Below are positions 1-12,479 of a stretch of 64,000 bases of DNA, in pieces. A program made the position numbers and the translations under genes. Position 1 is the stretch's first letter. The number at the start of each line of letters is the position of its first letter. The stretch is taken from assembly GCA_006538405.1 (NCBI GenBank), contig BJKQ01000019.1, positions 62,001 through 126,000 of the forward strand, in the 5' to 3' direction. Origin of the DNA: Hansfordia pulvinata. Taxonomy: Eukaryota > Ascomycota > Sordariomycetes > Xylariales. The notes beneath the pieces were generated by a model. It searched no databases and was not told the origin of the DNA. It saw only the letters and a program-made list of their open reading frames with translations.

Positions 1-522
1 AGCACCTTGGGGATCTCCATCTCGATGCTCATGGTGCCGCCCACGTAGCGCAGCAGGTTGTGCTTGGTCGCGTTGACCTTCTCCGTCTCGGCCACGGGGC
101 GGTGGTCCAGCCACAGGATCACGTTGCGCGCGTCGCCGTCCAGCTCGAAGCCCGGGCCCGTCACCGAGATGGGCGCCTTGGTCTCCGTGTCGAACACGCA
201 CAGCGAGCACGTCGCGTCGAAGCCGATGCCCTTGACGCTGTTGACGTCCACGCCCGACTCGGCCACCACCTTGTGCACGCAGTTGCAGATGCATCTCCAG
301 ATGTCGGTTGTGGATTGTTCCTGCAGAGGCGTCCTATTAGTCGAGCCCCGCTGCCAGTCCGGAGACGTTGCCAGTCCGGAGAGAACTCACGTAGTAGCCG
401 GTCTGGGGCTGCCACAGCTTGATGGCCTCCGAGGCCAGGCCCTTGATCTCGCCCGTCGAGTCGATCAGACAGGCGCGGGCCGAGCCCGTGCCGACGTCGA
501 TGCCGATGAAGTGTTCCTGCAT
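1..522 (-). CDS. FGGY-family pentulose kinase (YDR109C-like), 5' part only
   Basis: ATP-dependent sugar kinase of the FGGY family; the closest match I recognise is the D-ribulokinase-like YDR109C/FGGY group, which phosphorylates pentuloses in the cytosol. Two exons are visible: 391-522 and 1-320, with a GTGAGT donor and CTGCAG acceptor. The start at 522 gives MQEHFIGIDVGTGSAR, the N-terminal phosphate-binding segment of the ASKHA fold. Across the splice the protein reads YYEQSTTDIW and then GIGFDATCSL, both typical of this group. About 150 residues are present and the rest lies beyond the left edge, so substrate-specificity regions cannot be checked. The family is clear; the exact substrate is inference. 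Confidence 0.85.
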
Positions 523-3410
523 GGTTGCGGTTAATGCTGGGAGGTGGTGGAAGGAGACGGCACGCCGGGAGTGGACGTTGGCACAAGAAGAAGGGCAATC
601 AAGGCAGGCCGGAGTTCGGAACAGGGGCGTCGCCACCATCGCAGCGCCGAGGCGCGGCCTGTGGGCGATACCCGAAGCAGCCTCTCGGTCAAGCCGTAGG
701 GACAAGTCGGAACGGGCGGGCTCTGGTCTCCACAGAGGGCAAGGGGATTGCCACCTACCATGGTTGATCGTGAGGCTCTCGCGCTGCTTGTGGCTGGGAG
801 TGTCAGTGGTGTTGAGGGGTGACGATGTAGAGGAAGGGAAGTTGGGGTGCGGCGACCTACGTGGCGGTTGCACAGCTGAAAGAGCCGGTCTTGATCTCGC
901 GGGTCTTGACCTTGACTGGGGTATGCTGACAGCAGGAGGGCAGATGGGGGACAGAGAAGAGCAGAAGATCTGGACAGAAGACCTAGGCAGAGGAGACACA
1001 GCCAGTCAAGGCGGGGCTGAAGGACGCCGGCTCTTATTCGATTCCGTCTGCTAATAAGAATGGCATGAACAGACAGATCCAATGGCTGCGATTGTCGATC
1101 TAGTCGTGGAGGACGAGCCCTAGACAGGACAGACAAGCAAGACCCCTCCAGGAGCTACCTAAGGTACGAGCGGTTAGACCACGCCCGCCGTTCGCGCAGG
1201 CGTCCTGGGCTGGCGGGATCGTGATTCGGTTGCGGCTACGAGTGTCCTGTCTGTTCCCTGCCGGGCTTGCCAGACTCCCAGACTCGATCAGACTTATTCC
1301 CGCCGGCGGCCGGGCTGCCTGGTTTGCCCCTCCCCACTCCCATCCTGAGAGGCGAGGGGCGAGGAGGCCAGAGATGAGGAGGCCAGAGATGCGGCGGCAT
1401 CCTCTGCCTGGCGGACGAAGCGGTCTCTGAATGTCCACGTCGTCATGGCGTTTGCCGGCCGGCTAGAGGAATTGCGAACGGACGAGACTGGATGGGATTG
1501 GACGGGATTGGATGGGGATGGAGGGGCAGAGGATGACAGGGACCACCCCGCACTTGACTGACAATGCGCGTCTGCAGCGGTTCAGACTGGGACACGGGGT
1601 TCGCAGCCACTCGGCCACTAGCCACCGAGCCACCCAGCTGTTCGTCCAGCCTGTCTTGCCGCTCCAATGCGGCCAGAGGAAATTCACCCAGCGGCTCATC
1701 AACACCAGCATCGTCGTCTTGATCCGTCGTCGTGATGCGCAATCTCGCCGGCCGTGTTGGCAGGAGCGACGCGCCCCCGCGCCTTCCCTTCCTCAAGGTG
1801 CACAGACTCAAAAAGGAAGTGTGGGGCCTGCATCCACTGCGGTGACGCCACCGATGGACCGCCCCAGCGACGCCCAGCGCCCCAAGCCGGAGCCCAGCGC
1901 CCGCCTGCACAGCCCAGGGCTCTCGGGGGCACACCCACGGCACCCTCCAGGCAGTCGCTAGCGCCTGATCGACAGCGACTCGCCCGACGTCCAGCAACCA
2001 CCATCAACCACCTCCGCCAACCGCGGGGCCCGAAACATCGTGAGTTTTTTTTCTCGTCCGTCCATCCGTCCAATCTCCCCGTGTTCCCTGTCCCGCCCAG
2101 CCCCGACCTCGCTGCAGCCCCTGCAGGTCTCTCGCTAGACCTAAGCTCCGAACGAGGTCCTGCTGCGGTGCGCTTTTCGCCGCCATGGTGAAAATCCTGA
2201 ACCCGGTCGCCTTTGCCCCTCTTTCTGTCCCGCCCCTTTTCGTCCACCCTGAGCCTGCCCGCCCACGAACCGCTTTACATGTCAATGTCAACTGCCAAGT
2301 GGGGTGCTGCTGCAGTGACGGTGCGCCGTGCTGTCGTCAGCGTTTGCTCAGTGCTCTCAGTCCAGCCATCGAGCCAGTCCAGTCCAGTCCTCGGTCCAGT
2401 GTTCCCACGGGTAATCATCAGAGCACCCGCCTGTCTGCGAGCATTGCCAGCCACCTCATAGAGCACCAGCAACTCCCCACGCCAACAGACCCATCAGCAG
2501 CGGCCAGGTCCGGGGTTGCTGCAGGCCGGTCGTGGCAGTGGCAGGCAGGCGGAAGCACACCCCCAGCGAAAGCCTCGATACGAATACTTTGTTGCATCGC
2601 GCCGCACCCGACCCTTAAATCGAGTCGCCCTCAGCCGCTCAGCGACGGGGCGACGGCCACCAATGGCGCCGCCGGGACTGGCCCACGGCTGCAGGTCGGC
2701 AGGGATGCCGATGGCCTGGTCGCGCGGCTTCTGTCGTCGTAACTGGATCGCGGAGTCCTCTGCCCCTCGCGTCGACCGCCTGTCGCCGGGTGAGACCAGG
2801 AACGCGACAGGCCGGACGACAAGGCGCAGGCCCCACTCCAGCGCGCAGCCCCGGCGCCAGAAAAAACTCACGATGATGCGGACCAGCCTCGAGGCATTTC
2901 AGCGCGTGCGAGAACGGCGGCCGACTCCGCTTGTCCGGCGCGGGGCACCCCCAAGCGTACGAGCATGACGGCGAGCAGAAAGAGGGTGAGCCGCAGCCGT
3001 GAATGCAGCGCCGTCTTTACTGGAGATGAGGCCCAACCCACGGTCGCGGGCATCGTTGCGTGTTGACAGTCACAGTCTGCCGCGGTCGCTGTGATTATCT
3101 CGATTGGAAGCCTGCGGACAGCGCACCGCTGCACCATCAATCTGTCGTGCCGGTTGCCCGCAGGCCTATGTACACCTGCAGCAGCGTCTCCTGTTTTCCC
3201 CAGTCACCCCTATTTTCCCTGTCGCTCCTCCTTGTCGCTCCTCCCTGTCGCTCCTATCCCCGGTCACCCGGGACATGTCAAACTGAGACTCATGATTCGT
3301 ATCGGCGTAAAGGCGTGATGTAGCGTCGCGGGCGCATGTTGTTACAGCGCGGTAGTGTAGATGTCCGTCGGCGCGGTGCGTGTGAGGCTGCCGACGCCCG
3401 ACAGGAACAC
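523..3410. other. Intergenic, no gene recognised
   Basis: About 2.9 kb between the divergent-side start of the sugar kinase and the 3' end of the next gene. Open frames here are short, overlap on both strands, have no recognisable domains and look like by-products of high GC. Pyrimidine-rich stretches around 2040-2110 and 3180-3260 could be promoter or UTR sequence, but nothing can be assigned. Confidence 0.5.
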
Positions 3411-6400
3411 CTAGTCGTATTCCGGATCCTCCACAAGAATCACCACCGTCAGGGTGGCGGCAAAGGCCTCGCGAATCGCACACGCCATGCTGTCCAAGTT
3501 AGCCCGGCCCCAGCAGCACCCGGATACTCGACTCACCATGTCTTGCGGACGTCGGCCACAACGGCACCCAGCCCCCAGTGCGCACACCACGCGCGGGCAA
3601 GCACCTCGTTGTCCTTGACGCCAAAGGCCTCGACCACGAGCACCTTTTCGTCGTCATCGTCCTCCTCAACCTTGACCAGCCTGTTGTCGTTGTGCTGCCC
3701 CTTGTGGTGGCGGTGGCCCTTCTTCTTCTTCTTGCCGCGCTCGTCCTCGTCCTCGTCTTCATCCTCGTCCTCATCCTCATCCTCGTCCTCATCCTCATCC
3801 TCGTCCTCGTCCTCGTCGTCCTCGTCCTCGTCGTCCCCGTCCTCGCCACCCCCTCCCTTCTGCGGCGTGGCCGCGCGCTGCTTCTGGATGTGGTGCACGC
3901 TGAGCGTGCTGCCGGCGCGGCCCCAGTGCTGGACGCGGACCAGCTCGGCGGCGCGGACCGTCGTGTGCACGTAGTCGAAGAAGAGCGGGTGCGGCCCCTC
4001 GCTGCAGGGCCAGGCGTTGATGAAGGACACGTTGTACGTCAGGCGCAGCGGCCACGTCTGCCCGCCGATGGCGACCTGCAGGGAGGCGTCGAAGATGCCC
4101 GGGCCCCGGCCCCCCGGGACGCCGGTGGCCGCGGTGCCGACGGCCTTGAGACTCAGGATCTCGACGCGCACGGGTACGTCCCTGTCGGCGGCGGCGGCGG
4201 CGGCGGCGCGGTCGGCCGGAGGCGGCTCCGGGGACAGCAGGCGGTACTCGTGGACGGGGAAGACCTCGGCGGGGGGCCCCAGCGGTCGGAGCGCTCGCTC
4301 ATGGAGGCGACGTCCTCCGGGGTGATGGCCTGGCGGGGGCGGCGGGAGCGGATGCGGGCGATCTGGGTGCGGCCCAGGTCGGTGGTCGGGCGGGCGGGGC
4401 CGATCCAGCCGGCGACCTCGAGGCAGGTGGGCGCGAGGACCTTGCCGACGATGCACAGGGACGACCAGTAGGTGTAGCTGCTGCGGTACTGGAAGCCGCA
4501 GCTGGGGTGCAGGTGGGTCAGCAGGGCCAGCTCGTCGGTGGCGGCGTCCGGGTCGACGTCGATCAGCGCGTTCATGATGAGGAAGGGGAACGTCGGGCCC
4601 GGCAGCACGAGGCCGCTGAAGAAGGCCATGGCGTGCGAGCTGACCGTCACCAGCGTCTGCTCCTTCTCCCGCTCCGCGATGGCGTCCAGCGTGTCCGCCA
4701 GGTTCGGCCACCTCATCAGCGCCGCGAACCGCCGCAGCACCTTGGCCTGCCGCTTGCGCAGCTTGAACCGCAGCCGCACGTCCCGCGGGTCCCCTCCGCC
4801 CGGGGCCCCCGGAGGCGGCGCGCGGCGCACGCGGATGTTGTCGCGCCACCGCCGCGCCAGCGCCAGGTCCCACTGGATCCGCGGCGGCATCTGCGACACC
4901 AGCCGGGCCCGGGCCCGCGCCGTGTGCGCGTCCAGGCCGATGCGCAGGTCCAGCTCCAGCGCCAGCAGCAGCTGGTAGAACGCGCACCGGTACTGCACCG
5001 CGTTGGCCCGCCCCGTGTCGTACAGGATCCGCGTCGCCACCTGGTTGCGCGGGCTCGCCAGGTCCGACCACTCGCTCCCGGACGACAGCGCCAGCACCAG
5101 GTCCGTGATCTGCGCCTCGACCGGCCGGTGCGGCGTCGGCGGCGCTTCCCTGTTGTGGCCGCCGCCCCTCCGCGCCAGCAGCTTCCTGCGCCGGCCCCCG
5201 CCGTCGCTCTTGTCCCCGGTGGCGGCCGCGCCTCCCCCGCCCCGGGCCCGCCGCCCCCGCCCTCCGGGTCGTGCAGGAACCCCCGGTACAGCCGGTACAT
5301 GACCTCCTCGTCGCCGTCGCCGCCGTCGCCGCCGCCGCCGCCCAGGCCGCCCTCCAGCTCCTTGAGGCGCTCCATGATGGCCCCCAGGTCGGCGTCGCGC
5401 ACCGGCAGCTCCGAGTCGCGCAGCGCCAGCGCCGGCGCCGGCGCGCTCGCCATGCTGCACCAGTGGTTCAGCGTGATGGTCCCGGGCCGCCGGCCCACGG
5501 CGAACGCCATGCTGGGCTGCTCCAGCGTCTCCCACGGGTACAACGGGGGCGGCGAGGAGGAGGAGCCCGGCTCGTCCCCGTGCAGCCGCAGCGTCATGAG
5601 CTGCGTCATCGCGTCGTGCATGCGCGCCGCGTCGTCCTCGTCCGCTGCTGCTCCGGAGGGGTGGTCTCCGGCCCCCGCCCCCGGCCCCGCAGCCATCGTC
5701 ACCGTCGTCGTCGCGTACAGGTTGTAGCAGTTGTCGGGGGCGTGCGGGATCCGCCGCCGGTGGCCCCGGAACAGCGGCGCCCCCCGCGCGATCAGCTCCG
5801 CCGCCTGGTCCAGCGGCAGCTCCTCCCGGCTGGCCAGGCCCGACGGCGGCCAGGAGGTCAGGGGCCCGTCGCGGCCCGCGGGGGAGGGGAGGGGTCGGTC
5901 GAGGAGGAGTCGTGGTCGTGGTCGTCGTCCTCGTCGTCTTCGTCGTCAATGTCCACGACGTGGCCGCTGGAGCGGCGCCCGCCGCCGCCGCCCCCGGTGG
6001 CTGCGACGTAGTCCCGCGAGTCGCCGGGGGATGACGGGTGGCGCCGCTGCAGGGGGGACGGGGAGCGGCGATTGCGGTTGCGGCGGCGCGGCTCCGGCTC
6101 CTCGGGCTCGTCCCAGGGGCTGTCGGAGCGCCGGGGCCGGAAGGCCGGGCCGTCGACCACGTCGTCGTGGCTGGCGCGGTACGACGAGCGTTTCTGGGGT
6201 GCTTGGCGGTTAACATGGAACGCAAAACCAAAAGTAGCGAGTGCGTCGACAGATGCGGCTAGGCCACCGCGGGCCGACCCGGTGATGTTGACGGCAGTCG
6301 CGAGGAATCACGCCGGAAGGAAGGTGCGATGCCGCAGAGGGCCAGACGACGGATGACGGATGACGGATGATGTCACAGGCGCCGCGGCGATAGGCCCTGC

Positions 6401-6541
6401 AGCACTCATACGTGTGCGTGTACGTGTACGTGTACGTGTACGTGTGCGTGGAACGGCGTGGGGACTCACCAGCTTGCTACGGGAGCGGGACAGGATGCCC
6501 TTGAGGAAGCCCCTCTTCCTGGCCTTGTCCGGCTCGGCCAT
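3411..6541 (-). CDS. Large conserved-looking protein of unknown function with acidic tract
   Basis: I do not recognise a named family. Exons: 6470-6541 (MAEPDKARKRGFLKGILSRS...), 3537-6193, and 3411-3489, which ends in EDPEYD before TAG. The encoded protein is about 935 residues. It has a basic N-terminus, an Arg/Pro/Asp-rich low-complexity region, and a central globular-looking part rich in W, Y and F (LYPWETLEQPSMAF, HPSCGFQYRSSYTYWSS). Near the C-terminus are a run of about 25 alternating Glu/Asp (plus-strand 3758-3835), a Lys/His patch, and then a hydrophobic end. The main exon changes frame twice, at C5 5234-5238 and G6 4271-4276; one missing base at each restores a continuous protein. 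No signal peptide or clear membrane helix. It may be a fungus-specific regulator, but function is unknown. Confidence 0.7.
6411..6450. repeat. GTGTAC tandem repeat in intron 1
   Basis: Six-base GTGTAC/GTGTGC units in tandem lie inside the first intron (6194-6469) of the unknown-function gene. At 276 nt that intron is long for this window. Confidence 0.9.
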
Positions 6542-7996
6542 GACGCCGGCTGGGCCGAGGAGAGGCGGTCGGTGGGAAATGGTGGCGCGGCCGCGGCGGT
6601 TTTGCTGCTACGGCGGCGGGACGGAGCCGGTGGTGGGAGGAGGTGGTGGCGGAGGGAGAGCGGGAGATGGATGGCGACAGCCCGGGCTGATCGGAGCCGA
6701 TGGCGTGCGAGCGCTGGCAGGTGGGAGCGGTAGCGTGAGTGGGCGAGGCGGGCGTGGGCGGTGTCGGTGTCGGTGTCGGTGTTGGTGCCGGCGCAGTTGA
6801 AGGTGGGCGGGAGAAGGTGGGCGGGCGGTGGTTGGTCGGTCGAGCGAGAATAGTGGGAATGAGGCGAGGAGAATAAACGCGCAGCGCGGCGGCGAGCTGG
6901 TCAAGTTGCGGTATGCGATCGTCGGGCAGACAGACGCGACGGCGGCGGCAGCCAGCAAACAGGTGGCGGTGGGCGGGACGGAGCTCGAGGTCGAGGTTAG
7001 GAGCTTGGGGCTCAGGTATCATGTACGAGCGAGTACTCTCCGCCGCACGGCACGGTGCGGGTGCGTACGTACGAGCTGCGCTGCGTTGTGTCGGGCGGTC
7101 CCTCGCGAGCGGTCAGTCCAGTCGGCAGTCCTCCGTCTGCCGCGAGCCCTATTCGCTGCGGGTGTCCAGGGCCGCCGTGGGTGCGGATGGGGCGCAGACA
7201 CGTATCACCGCCGTGCGTGCGTGAGGGTCGACCCGTCGCCTGGTGGGCGCTGCGGAGCAATAGGGTGCGCGTTAAGAAGCCGGCGACCGGCTGCCTCTCG
7301 CCCAACCCAATCCAGTGGGGTGTTGTTACGATGCTCGTAGGCGCCCGTCGGGGTGCCATTGTTTATTGTTGCACCAGGCCGCGGACGCAGCAGACGCCAC
7401 CCCGCACCAGGCCGTTCGGGCGTTCGGTGATTGGCGTCTGGGGCACAGGCCGAGTCGTGTCTCTGCTTGACGCCGAGCCGTCGACTACTTACGGTCGGCG
7501 TCGACTGTTACGTACGGCAGCGTCCTGTCGACGAGCTCAGCCATGGCGACGCAGCGGCCCGAGTCCAGCACCGACTTGACTTGGCACCCACGAGCGGGGC
7601 GGCGTGCCTGGTCTACGAGTACGAGAGCCGCCGAGTTGGTCGGCGTCGTCAGCGTCGTCAGCGCCGTCAGCACCGTGTATGGTCGTCGTCGTCGCCGTGA
7701 GGCTGGTCACGTTCACACTGGGGCACACAATGAAACCGTCAGATCCATGTCTGTCATTCACTTCGTCTATGGTCGTTCTGCGTCGCTGGTCAGGCTGCTG
7801 CTCGCAGGCCGTCGTCTGACCTGTACACTCACTCCTTAGCACTGCCCGACTCCTGAGCACTGCCGGACTGAGCACTGCCGGACTCCTGCGCACTGCCGGA
7901 CTCCTGCGCACTGGCCGAAAACTCCCAGCGTCTGTCCTGGGCACTCCTGACCGTGGCAACGCCGTGATGGCGACCTCCGCTCGACCCAACACTCCC
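6542..7996. other. Intergenic, upstream of unknown gene and downstream of ARPC5
   Basis: No supported gene. Holds an imperfect minisatellite at 7840-7915 built on CACTGCCGGACTCCTGCG and one copy of the dispersed GTACGAG-type motif near 7612. The part next to 6541 is the presumed promoter of the leftward unknown-function gene. Confidence 0.5.
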
Positions 7997-8701
7997 CTAA
8001 ACCTTGCGCCAGTCCGTCATGACGCGGCCTATGCAGCCCAGGCCCGCCACGTCCGTCACCTTCTCGTGCCAGCTGAGCAGCACGCTCATGGCTGCGCCCG
8101 TCGACTCGTTCGACGCCCCCGGCCGCCCCGACATCTGGCTGAAGCCCGTCGCCTGCGGGGTGATGTTGCGCGACGAGGGGTTGCGGGCGGCCGAGCCCGA
8201 GTTGTTCGCCATGCCCTTGTAGCTGTGGTTGTCAGCACGGTCAAGACTCGAAGGACCGCACACCAGGCCCGGACGAAAAGACTGGACGAAAAGACTCGGA
8301 AGAAGACTGGCAACTCACAGATACTTCATCAACACGTCGAGGGCCTCGGACCCGCCCTCGGAGGCGTGGATGCGCTGCAGGATGGGCGTCATGTCGGCCT
8401 GCTTGATGGACTGCAGCACCTCGATGACGGTCTGCAGGTGCGCCTCCTTGGCCGCGTCCGTGCCGCTGTACACCGGGCTTCTGAGGCAGCCCCGCAGGCC
8501 GCCCTCGGCGTCGCCGCCGCGCAGCAGGCCGCGCACCTGGCCGTTGAGCTGCCGCACCTCGGCCTCGCTCGTCTCCGGCTGCGGCGGGTGCAGCGTCGAC
8601 GTGTCGAAGTTCTGCGACGACTCCGGGTCGAGCGCGTCGATGTTGATGGTCCGCCAGGCGTCGCTGAGCGAGGCCGACGTGTGCTGCTGGATGATGGACA
8701 T
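7997..8701 (-). CDS. ARPC5: Arp2/3 complex subunit 5 (p16-Arc)
   Basis: Smallest subunit of the Arp2/3 complex, which nucleates branched actin filaments at endocytic patches. Two exons, 8319-8701 and 7997-8222, join as ...MKYL-YKGM..., giving 202 residues, a little longer than animal ARPC5 because of a Ser/Asn/Thr-rich linker encoded at the start of exon 2. Family signs: the N-terminal INIDALDPES segment, the helical HLQTVIEVLQSIKQADM region, and the C-terminal LLSWHEKVTDVAGLGCIGRV, close to the conserved LLQWHEKA...GSIVRVL end of the family. Both splice sites are canonical and no frame break is present. The start at 8701 sits in a CCAACATG context. Confidence 0.93.
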
Positions 8702-9885
8702 GTTGGGGTGAAGGGTGGTCGGGGTGGCGATCTGGTCGGGGTGACGAGGGGTGACGGGTGACGGGGTGACGAGGGTTCGTAGCGGGGTGGCCTGGCCGGC
8801 CTGGGGAGGTGGCTTCAGTCAAATGTCTGTCGGGTGAGTCGTCGCTGCACCGTCGGTGGCCTCGGGCTGGGTCGGGTGAGGCTGTCGTGGTGCGTGGAGG
8901 AGCGAGGCTGATAGCTGGCGGTGATGGCGGCCAGCGAGTCGTAGCTGGAGGTGTAGCAGGTGGGGCTGCACTGACGTTGGCGGCGGTGGCTGCTGCGTGA
9001 GTGGTGCGGTGGCGCGGCTAGAAGCACTGGGTTAGAGGGACGGTGGTTGCTGCAACAGGACTAGCCGCGCTGGTCTGGTTGACAACTCCTGAACGACTCA
9101 ACAGGGAGTTGAGGTCTGCCACAGGTCGCCTCCTGCGCTCTGTGACTCCGTCAGGCGTTGGGGTATGTGCAATGGAATATGATATCTGGTCTATCATGGC
9201 ATTCTTCTGCTGCCATCAAAATGCCACCGTGCTTCGTACGACAACTAGGACGTCCGGCGTCTTTGGCTGAGCCCACAAAGACGGCCAGGAGGGCGACCTT
9301 GTTGCTGTGGCTCTTTGTTCGTAGATGCTATCGGCTTCACTCCATCAGATGTTCAGCCAGGCTTGCGTCAGATGGGCGGTCTGGCCTGGAATCAAAAGAC
9401 TCATCTGCCCGTCTCTGCCACATGGGCTGACGACCCAAACGCCCCAGCTTCGTCTGGACAGCTAGACTCTCCTCTCAAAGCCCTTGGAGCGCCGCTGCCA
9501 AAGGCAACCCAAGCGTCTTTGTCTGTGTCCATGCACCATCGCCTTGTCCCGACAATGCAACAGGAGCCCGTCCTGTCAAAGGTCTTGTTCTTGCCTGAAT
9601 GCCGCGTGGCCCGGTCTGACTAGTCGTTTCCTTGCTCACCGATAGCCCGCAAAGGCTGACCTGTCCGGTCGTCCTTTGCTCTCTGAGGGGAGTCAGACGC
9701 CGGTCAGGTCGAAAGGCCTTGGTCAGGTCGAAAGGGGCTGGCTGGCATGTCGTCGATAAATAGCCGGACCCCTTCATGAGATGGATTCGTTCAACAGACC
9801 CAAAGTCGGCTGATCGAACCTGTCCCACTGAGCGTTTGAACACATCCCATCGCCTCGCTGCATACATCCCGTCAAGGTCGAGACG
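8702..9885. other. Intergenic between ARPC5 and TBP-like gene (divergent starts)
   Basis: 1.2 kb shared upstream region for the leftward ARPC5 and the rightward TBP-like gene. The 9170-9650 part is somewhat less GC-rich than the surroundings. No gene or obvious TATA box found. Confidence 0.5.
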
Positions 9886-10941
9886 ATGACTCCGACAACG
9901 CGATCAGCCACCGCCCCAGAGACGGACGCCGTCGTCATCCCTGCGAATATGCTCCCCAAGACGCAGTATGCCCCCCTCCGAAACTGCCGCCGACCTCGCT
10001 GACACGCCGCAGAAACGTCGTCGCGACCTTCAACCTGGGCTGCAGTGAGTAGTGCCCGTTGCTGAGCCTCTGCGTTGCTGACCGCCCCAGGAACCACCCC
10101 CGCCCAGATCGCGAAGCACGCGCGCAACACCGAGTACAACCCCAAGCGCTTCGCGGCCTGCATCATGCGCATACGCGAGCCCAAGACGACCGCGCTCATA
10201 TTCGGCTCGTAAGTTCCTACTCTCGGCGCAGCCCGCGCGCCCGCGGTACTGACAACCTCCCAGAGGCAAGGTGGTCGTCACGGGGGCCAAGTCGCCCGAG
10301 GACTCGCGGCTGGCCTGCCGCAAGTTCGCCCGGCACATCCAGAAGATCGGCTACACCTGCGGGATGAGGGAGTACAAGATCCAGAGTGAGTCCGCCAGCA
10401 GCCCCGGCTTGAGGCATAGGCTATCCAGGCTTGAGGCACAGACTGTCCAAGCTTGGGGCACAGGCTACCCAGGCTAACCGCTGCGTACCTTAGACATGGT
10501 CTGCAGCACCGACGTCGGCTTCCGACTGCGCCTCGAGGGCATCCAGAGGGGACACTACCAGTTTGTGGGCTACGAGCCCGAGATCTTCCCGGGGGCATGC
10601 TGGAGGATGGTGAGTGAATGACTGTTCCTGGTGGTGGCCCGGCAGATCAGTGGCCAGACGAGTAACTGACCTGGGGAGTAACACGACGGGCGGGCTGACC
10701 TCGACAGATTTCCCCGAGAGCCGTGCACCTGATATTCACCAGCGGTAAGCCCGTCACTTTGTTGAGTTTGCCGTGAACGCGCTGACGGCCAGTAGGCAAG
10801 GTTGTGACGACAGGCTGCAAGTCTGCGGACGAGGTCCACGCGGCCTTCGCCAAGCTATATCCAGTCCTTCTCGGTATGTTTTTTTTTCTGGTTGCAGACC
10901 GGGCAAAGCTAACAGTCGCAGATTTCCCGGCGCCCCGTTGA
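9886..10941 (+). CDS. TATA-binding protein-like factor, divergent
   Basis: TBP-family saddle protein that binds the TATA element and starts assembly of transcription complexes. Eight small exons with canonical sites: 9886-9965, 10013-10044, 10091-10208, 10264-10385, 10494-10609, 10708-10744, 10796-10873, 10922-10941; 200 residues. Repeat 1 (about 28-117) keeps [21 protein letters not shown] and SGK; repeat 2 (about 118-196) keeps RLEG, YEPE, LIF, SGK and YPVL. Of the four DNA-kinking phenylalanines, three are kept (F75, F166, F186) and one is Tyr (Y107). The N-terminal tail is only about 27 residues. Repeat 2 departs strongly from the usual sequence (GACWRM for GLIYRM, TGCK for TGAK), whereas general TBP is very conserved. 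This suggests a paralogue rather than the single general TBP, but another copy cannot be checked here. Confidence 0.9.
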
Positions 10942-11776
10942 GGCCGACTCGAGGTTGGGCATGGGCTATGCGTGGTGGGGAGCTGTTGCGGGTGAGTTTT
11001 GCCACTTTGTTACATGTGGTTGAGGTGAGCCTTGATACCCATTGCGTTGGACGCCACGTTGAGTAGAGCAGAGGAGTTGACAAGAAAGCTGATTCGCCTC
11101 CCGTTTGCAACTGTAAGCCCCCCGTCCTCGTGATGAACACCCCAGGCGTGTTGACTCAAACAACCCAAGCCAGCACTGATGGGAACGCCTCGTTCCTCCT
11201 ACCCACACGACCACCGCCGTTGTGCCTGCGTTCCCATGCTTCGAGACAGCGCGCTTGGCACAGCAGCAGACAGCCAGTCCGAGCGTGCCCGTCCGATTTC
11301 TGGTGGTGTCGGTCTCAGATCACACTCTTGAACATGTCTCACGAGTTTCGAACCGTGGGTCACAGCGAGGGACCGTCTGCATGTGCCGCGAATGCCCAAG
11401 CGATGCCGGGCCCCGACGAGCAAGCGACCACGCCTCCGAACCTGCCAGGGGTCCTCGCCCCTGGACTGCGATTGTTGTTCTCGAGAGCCAAGTTTCGAGC
11501 AGTCAAGATCACCACCTCCGTTCGAGACTACAGCCCACCCGCTCAACCAAGCCCAGCCGAGAAGCCTCGACGACATCTGATCTGATGCCTTGACAGCCAC
11601 CCCACCCGCGGGACCACATCGCAGGCGAGTGCGGCTCGACATGCCCGCACGGACGGATGGCAGCAGCCAACCCCTCCGGAACACCATGGCAAGAAAAGGG
11701 GAGCCACTCCCTCAAAGTCACGAGACGCACCCTCGCAAGGCCGAACCCCAGACGACGACCTCTGCGACCTCGCATG

Positions 11777-11798
11777 CAGCAGCAGCAGCAGCAGCAGC
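11777..11798. repeat. CAG microsatellite
   Basis: About seven CAG units in the gene-poor region. Confidence 0.95.
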
Positions 11799-12131
11799 CG
11801 CCCCCTCTTTGCTCGCGTTGTCGTCGCCGTCGCAAGGCTAAACCGCAGAGCCCCAGCAGCGCGAGGAGGGAACCCCACACCCCACCTCACGAGCAGCGGT
11901 GACGTGGCACCCACCCGCCGCCGGGGTCGTCCCTGGTGAGAAAGGCAGCGACGGCGACCACCAGCCTAGCGGCCGCCGCATGTGACGCTCGTTCGTTCGT
12001 CCGCGATGCCGTTCGGGGGCCGCGATGCGAGCCGGGGCTCCGCAGTGGCCCGGACGGATGCTGCCGCCACAGCCGCGGTTCCCCCCCTTGAACAACGCCA
12101 GGCGCCGTGTCAATGCAGGGACGGACGACGT

Positions 12132-12164
<33 letters not shown>
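12132..12164. repeat. CAG microsatellite
   Basis: About eleven perfect CAG units in the gene-poor region. Confidence 0.95.
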
Positions 12165-12167
<3 letters not shown>

Positions 12168-12467
12168 GCGCCGAACCACGCCGACGCCGACGCCGGCGAA
12201 TCGAGCTTGCTGATTGGCCGCCCGGTTCGGGGGTTTCGACAGGCCGGACAGGGCGGCAAGGCAGGGCAGTCCGACGACTCGTCGCCCCGCCGGCTACGTC
12301 TCCCGACGACCCACGACTACAGACAGCTACGGAGTATTGCTGCGACTGGGCGCGGGTTGCCTCTTCTCCGGCCGGAGGGATCTGCAACCGAACGAGACGG
12401 CGGGGAGGTGCACTGGTGTCCCCGTTCTGCGACCCCGAGCGCGTGGCTCCAGCTCCGTGCGTCTGTG

Positions 12468-12479
12468 ACGAGTACTCGT
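12468..12479. repeat. Dispersed palindrome, perfect copy
   Basis: ACGAGTACTCGT, a perfect 12-base palindrome. The same word recurs at 12674, 14132, 15673 and inside a 16-base copy at 24198. Confidence 0.9.

Noticed and set aside
9800..9822. Second T-loop-like word GGTTCGATC on the minus strand
   Set aside because: The flanking bases do not pair into a T stem or acceptor stem.
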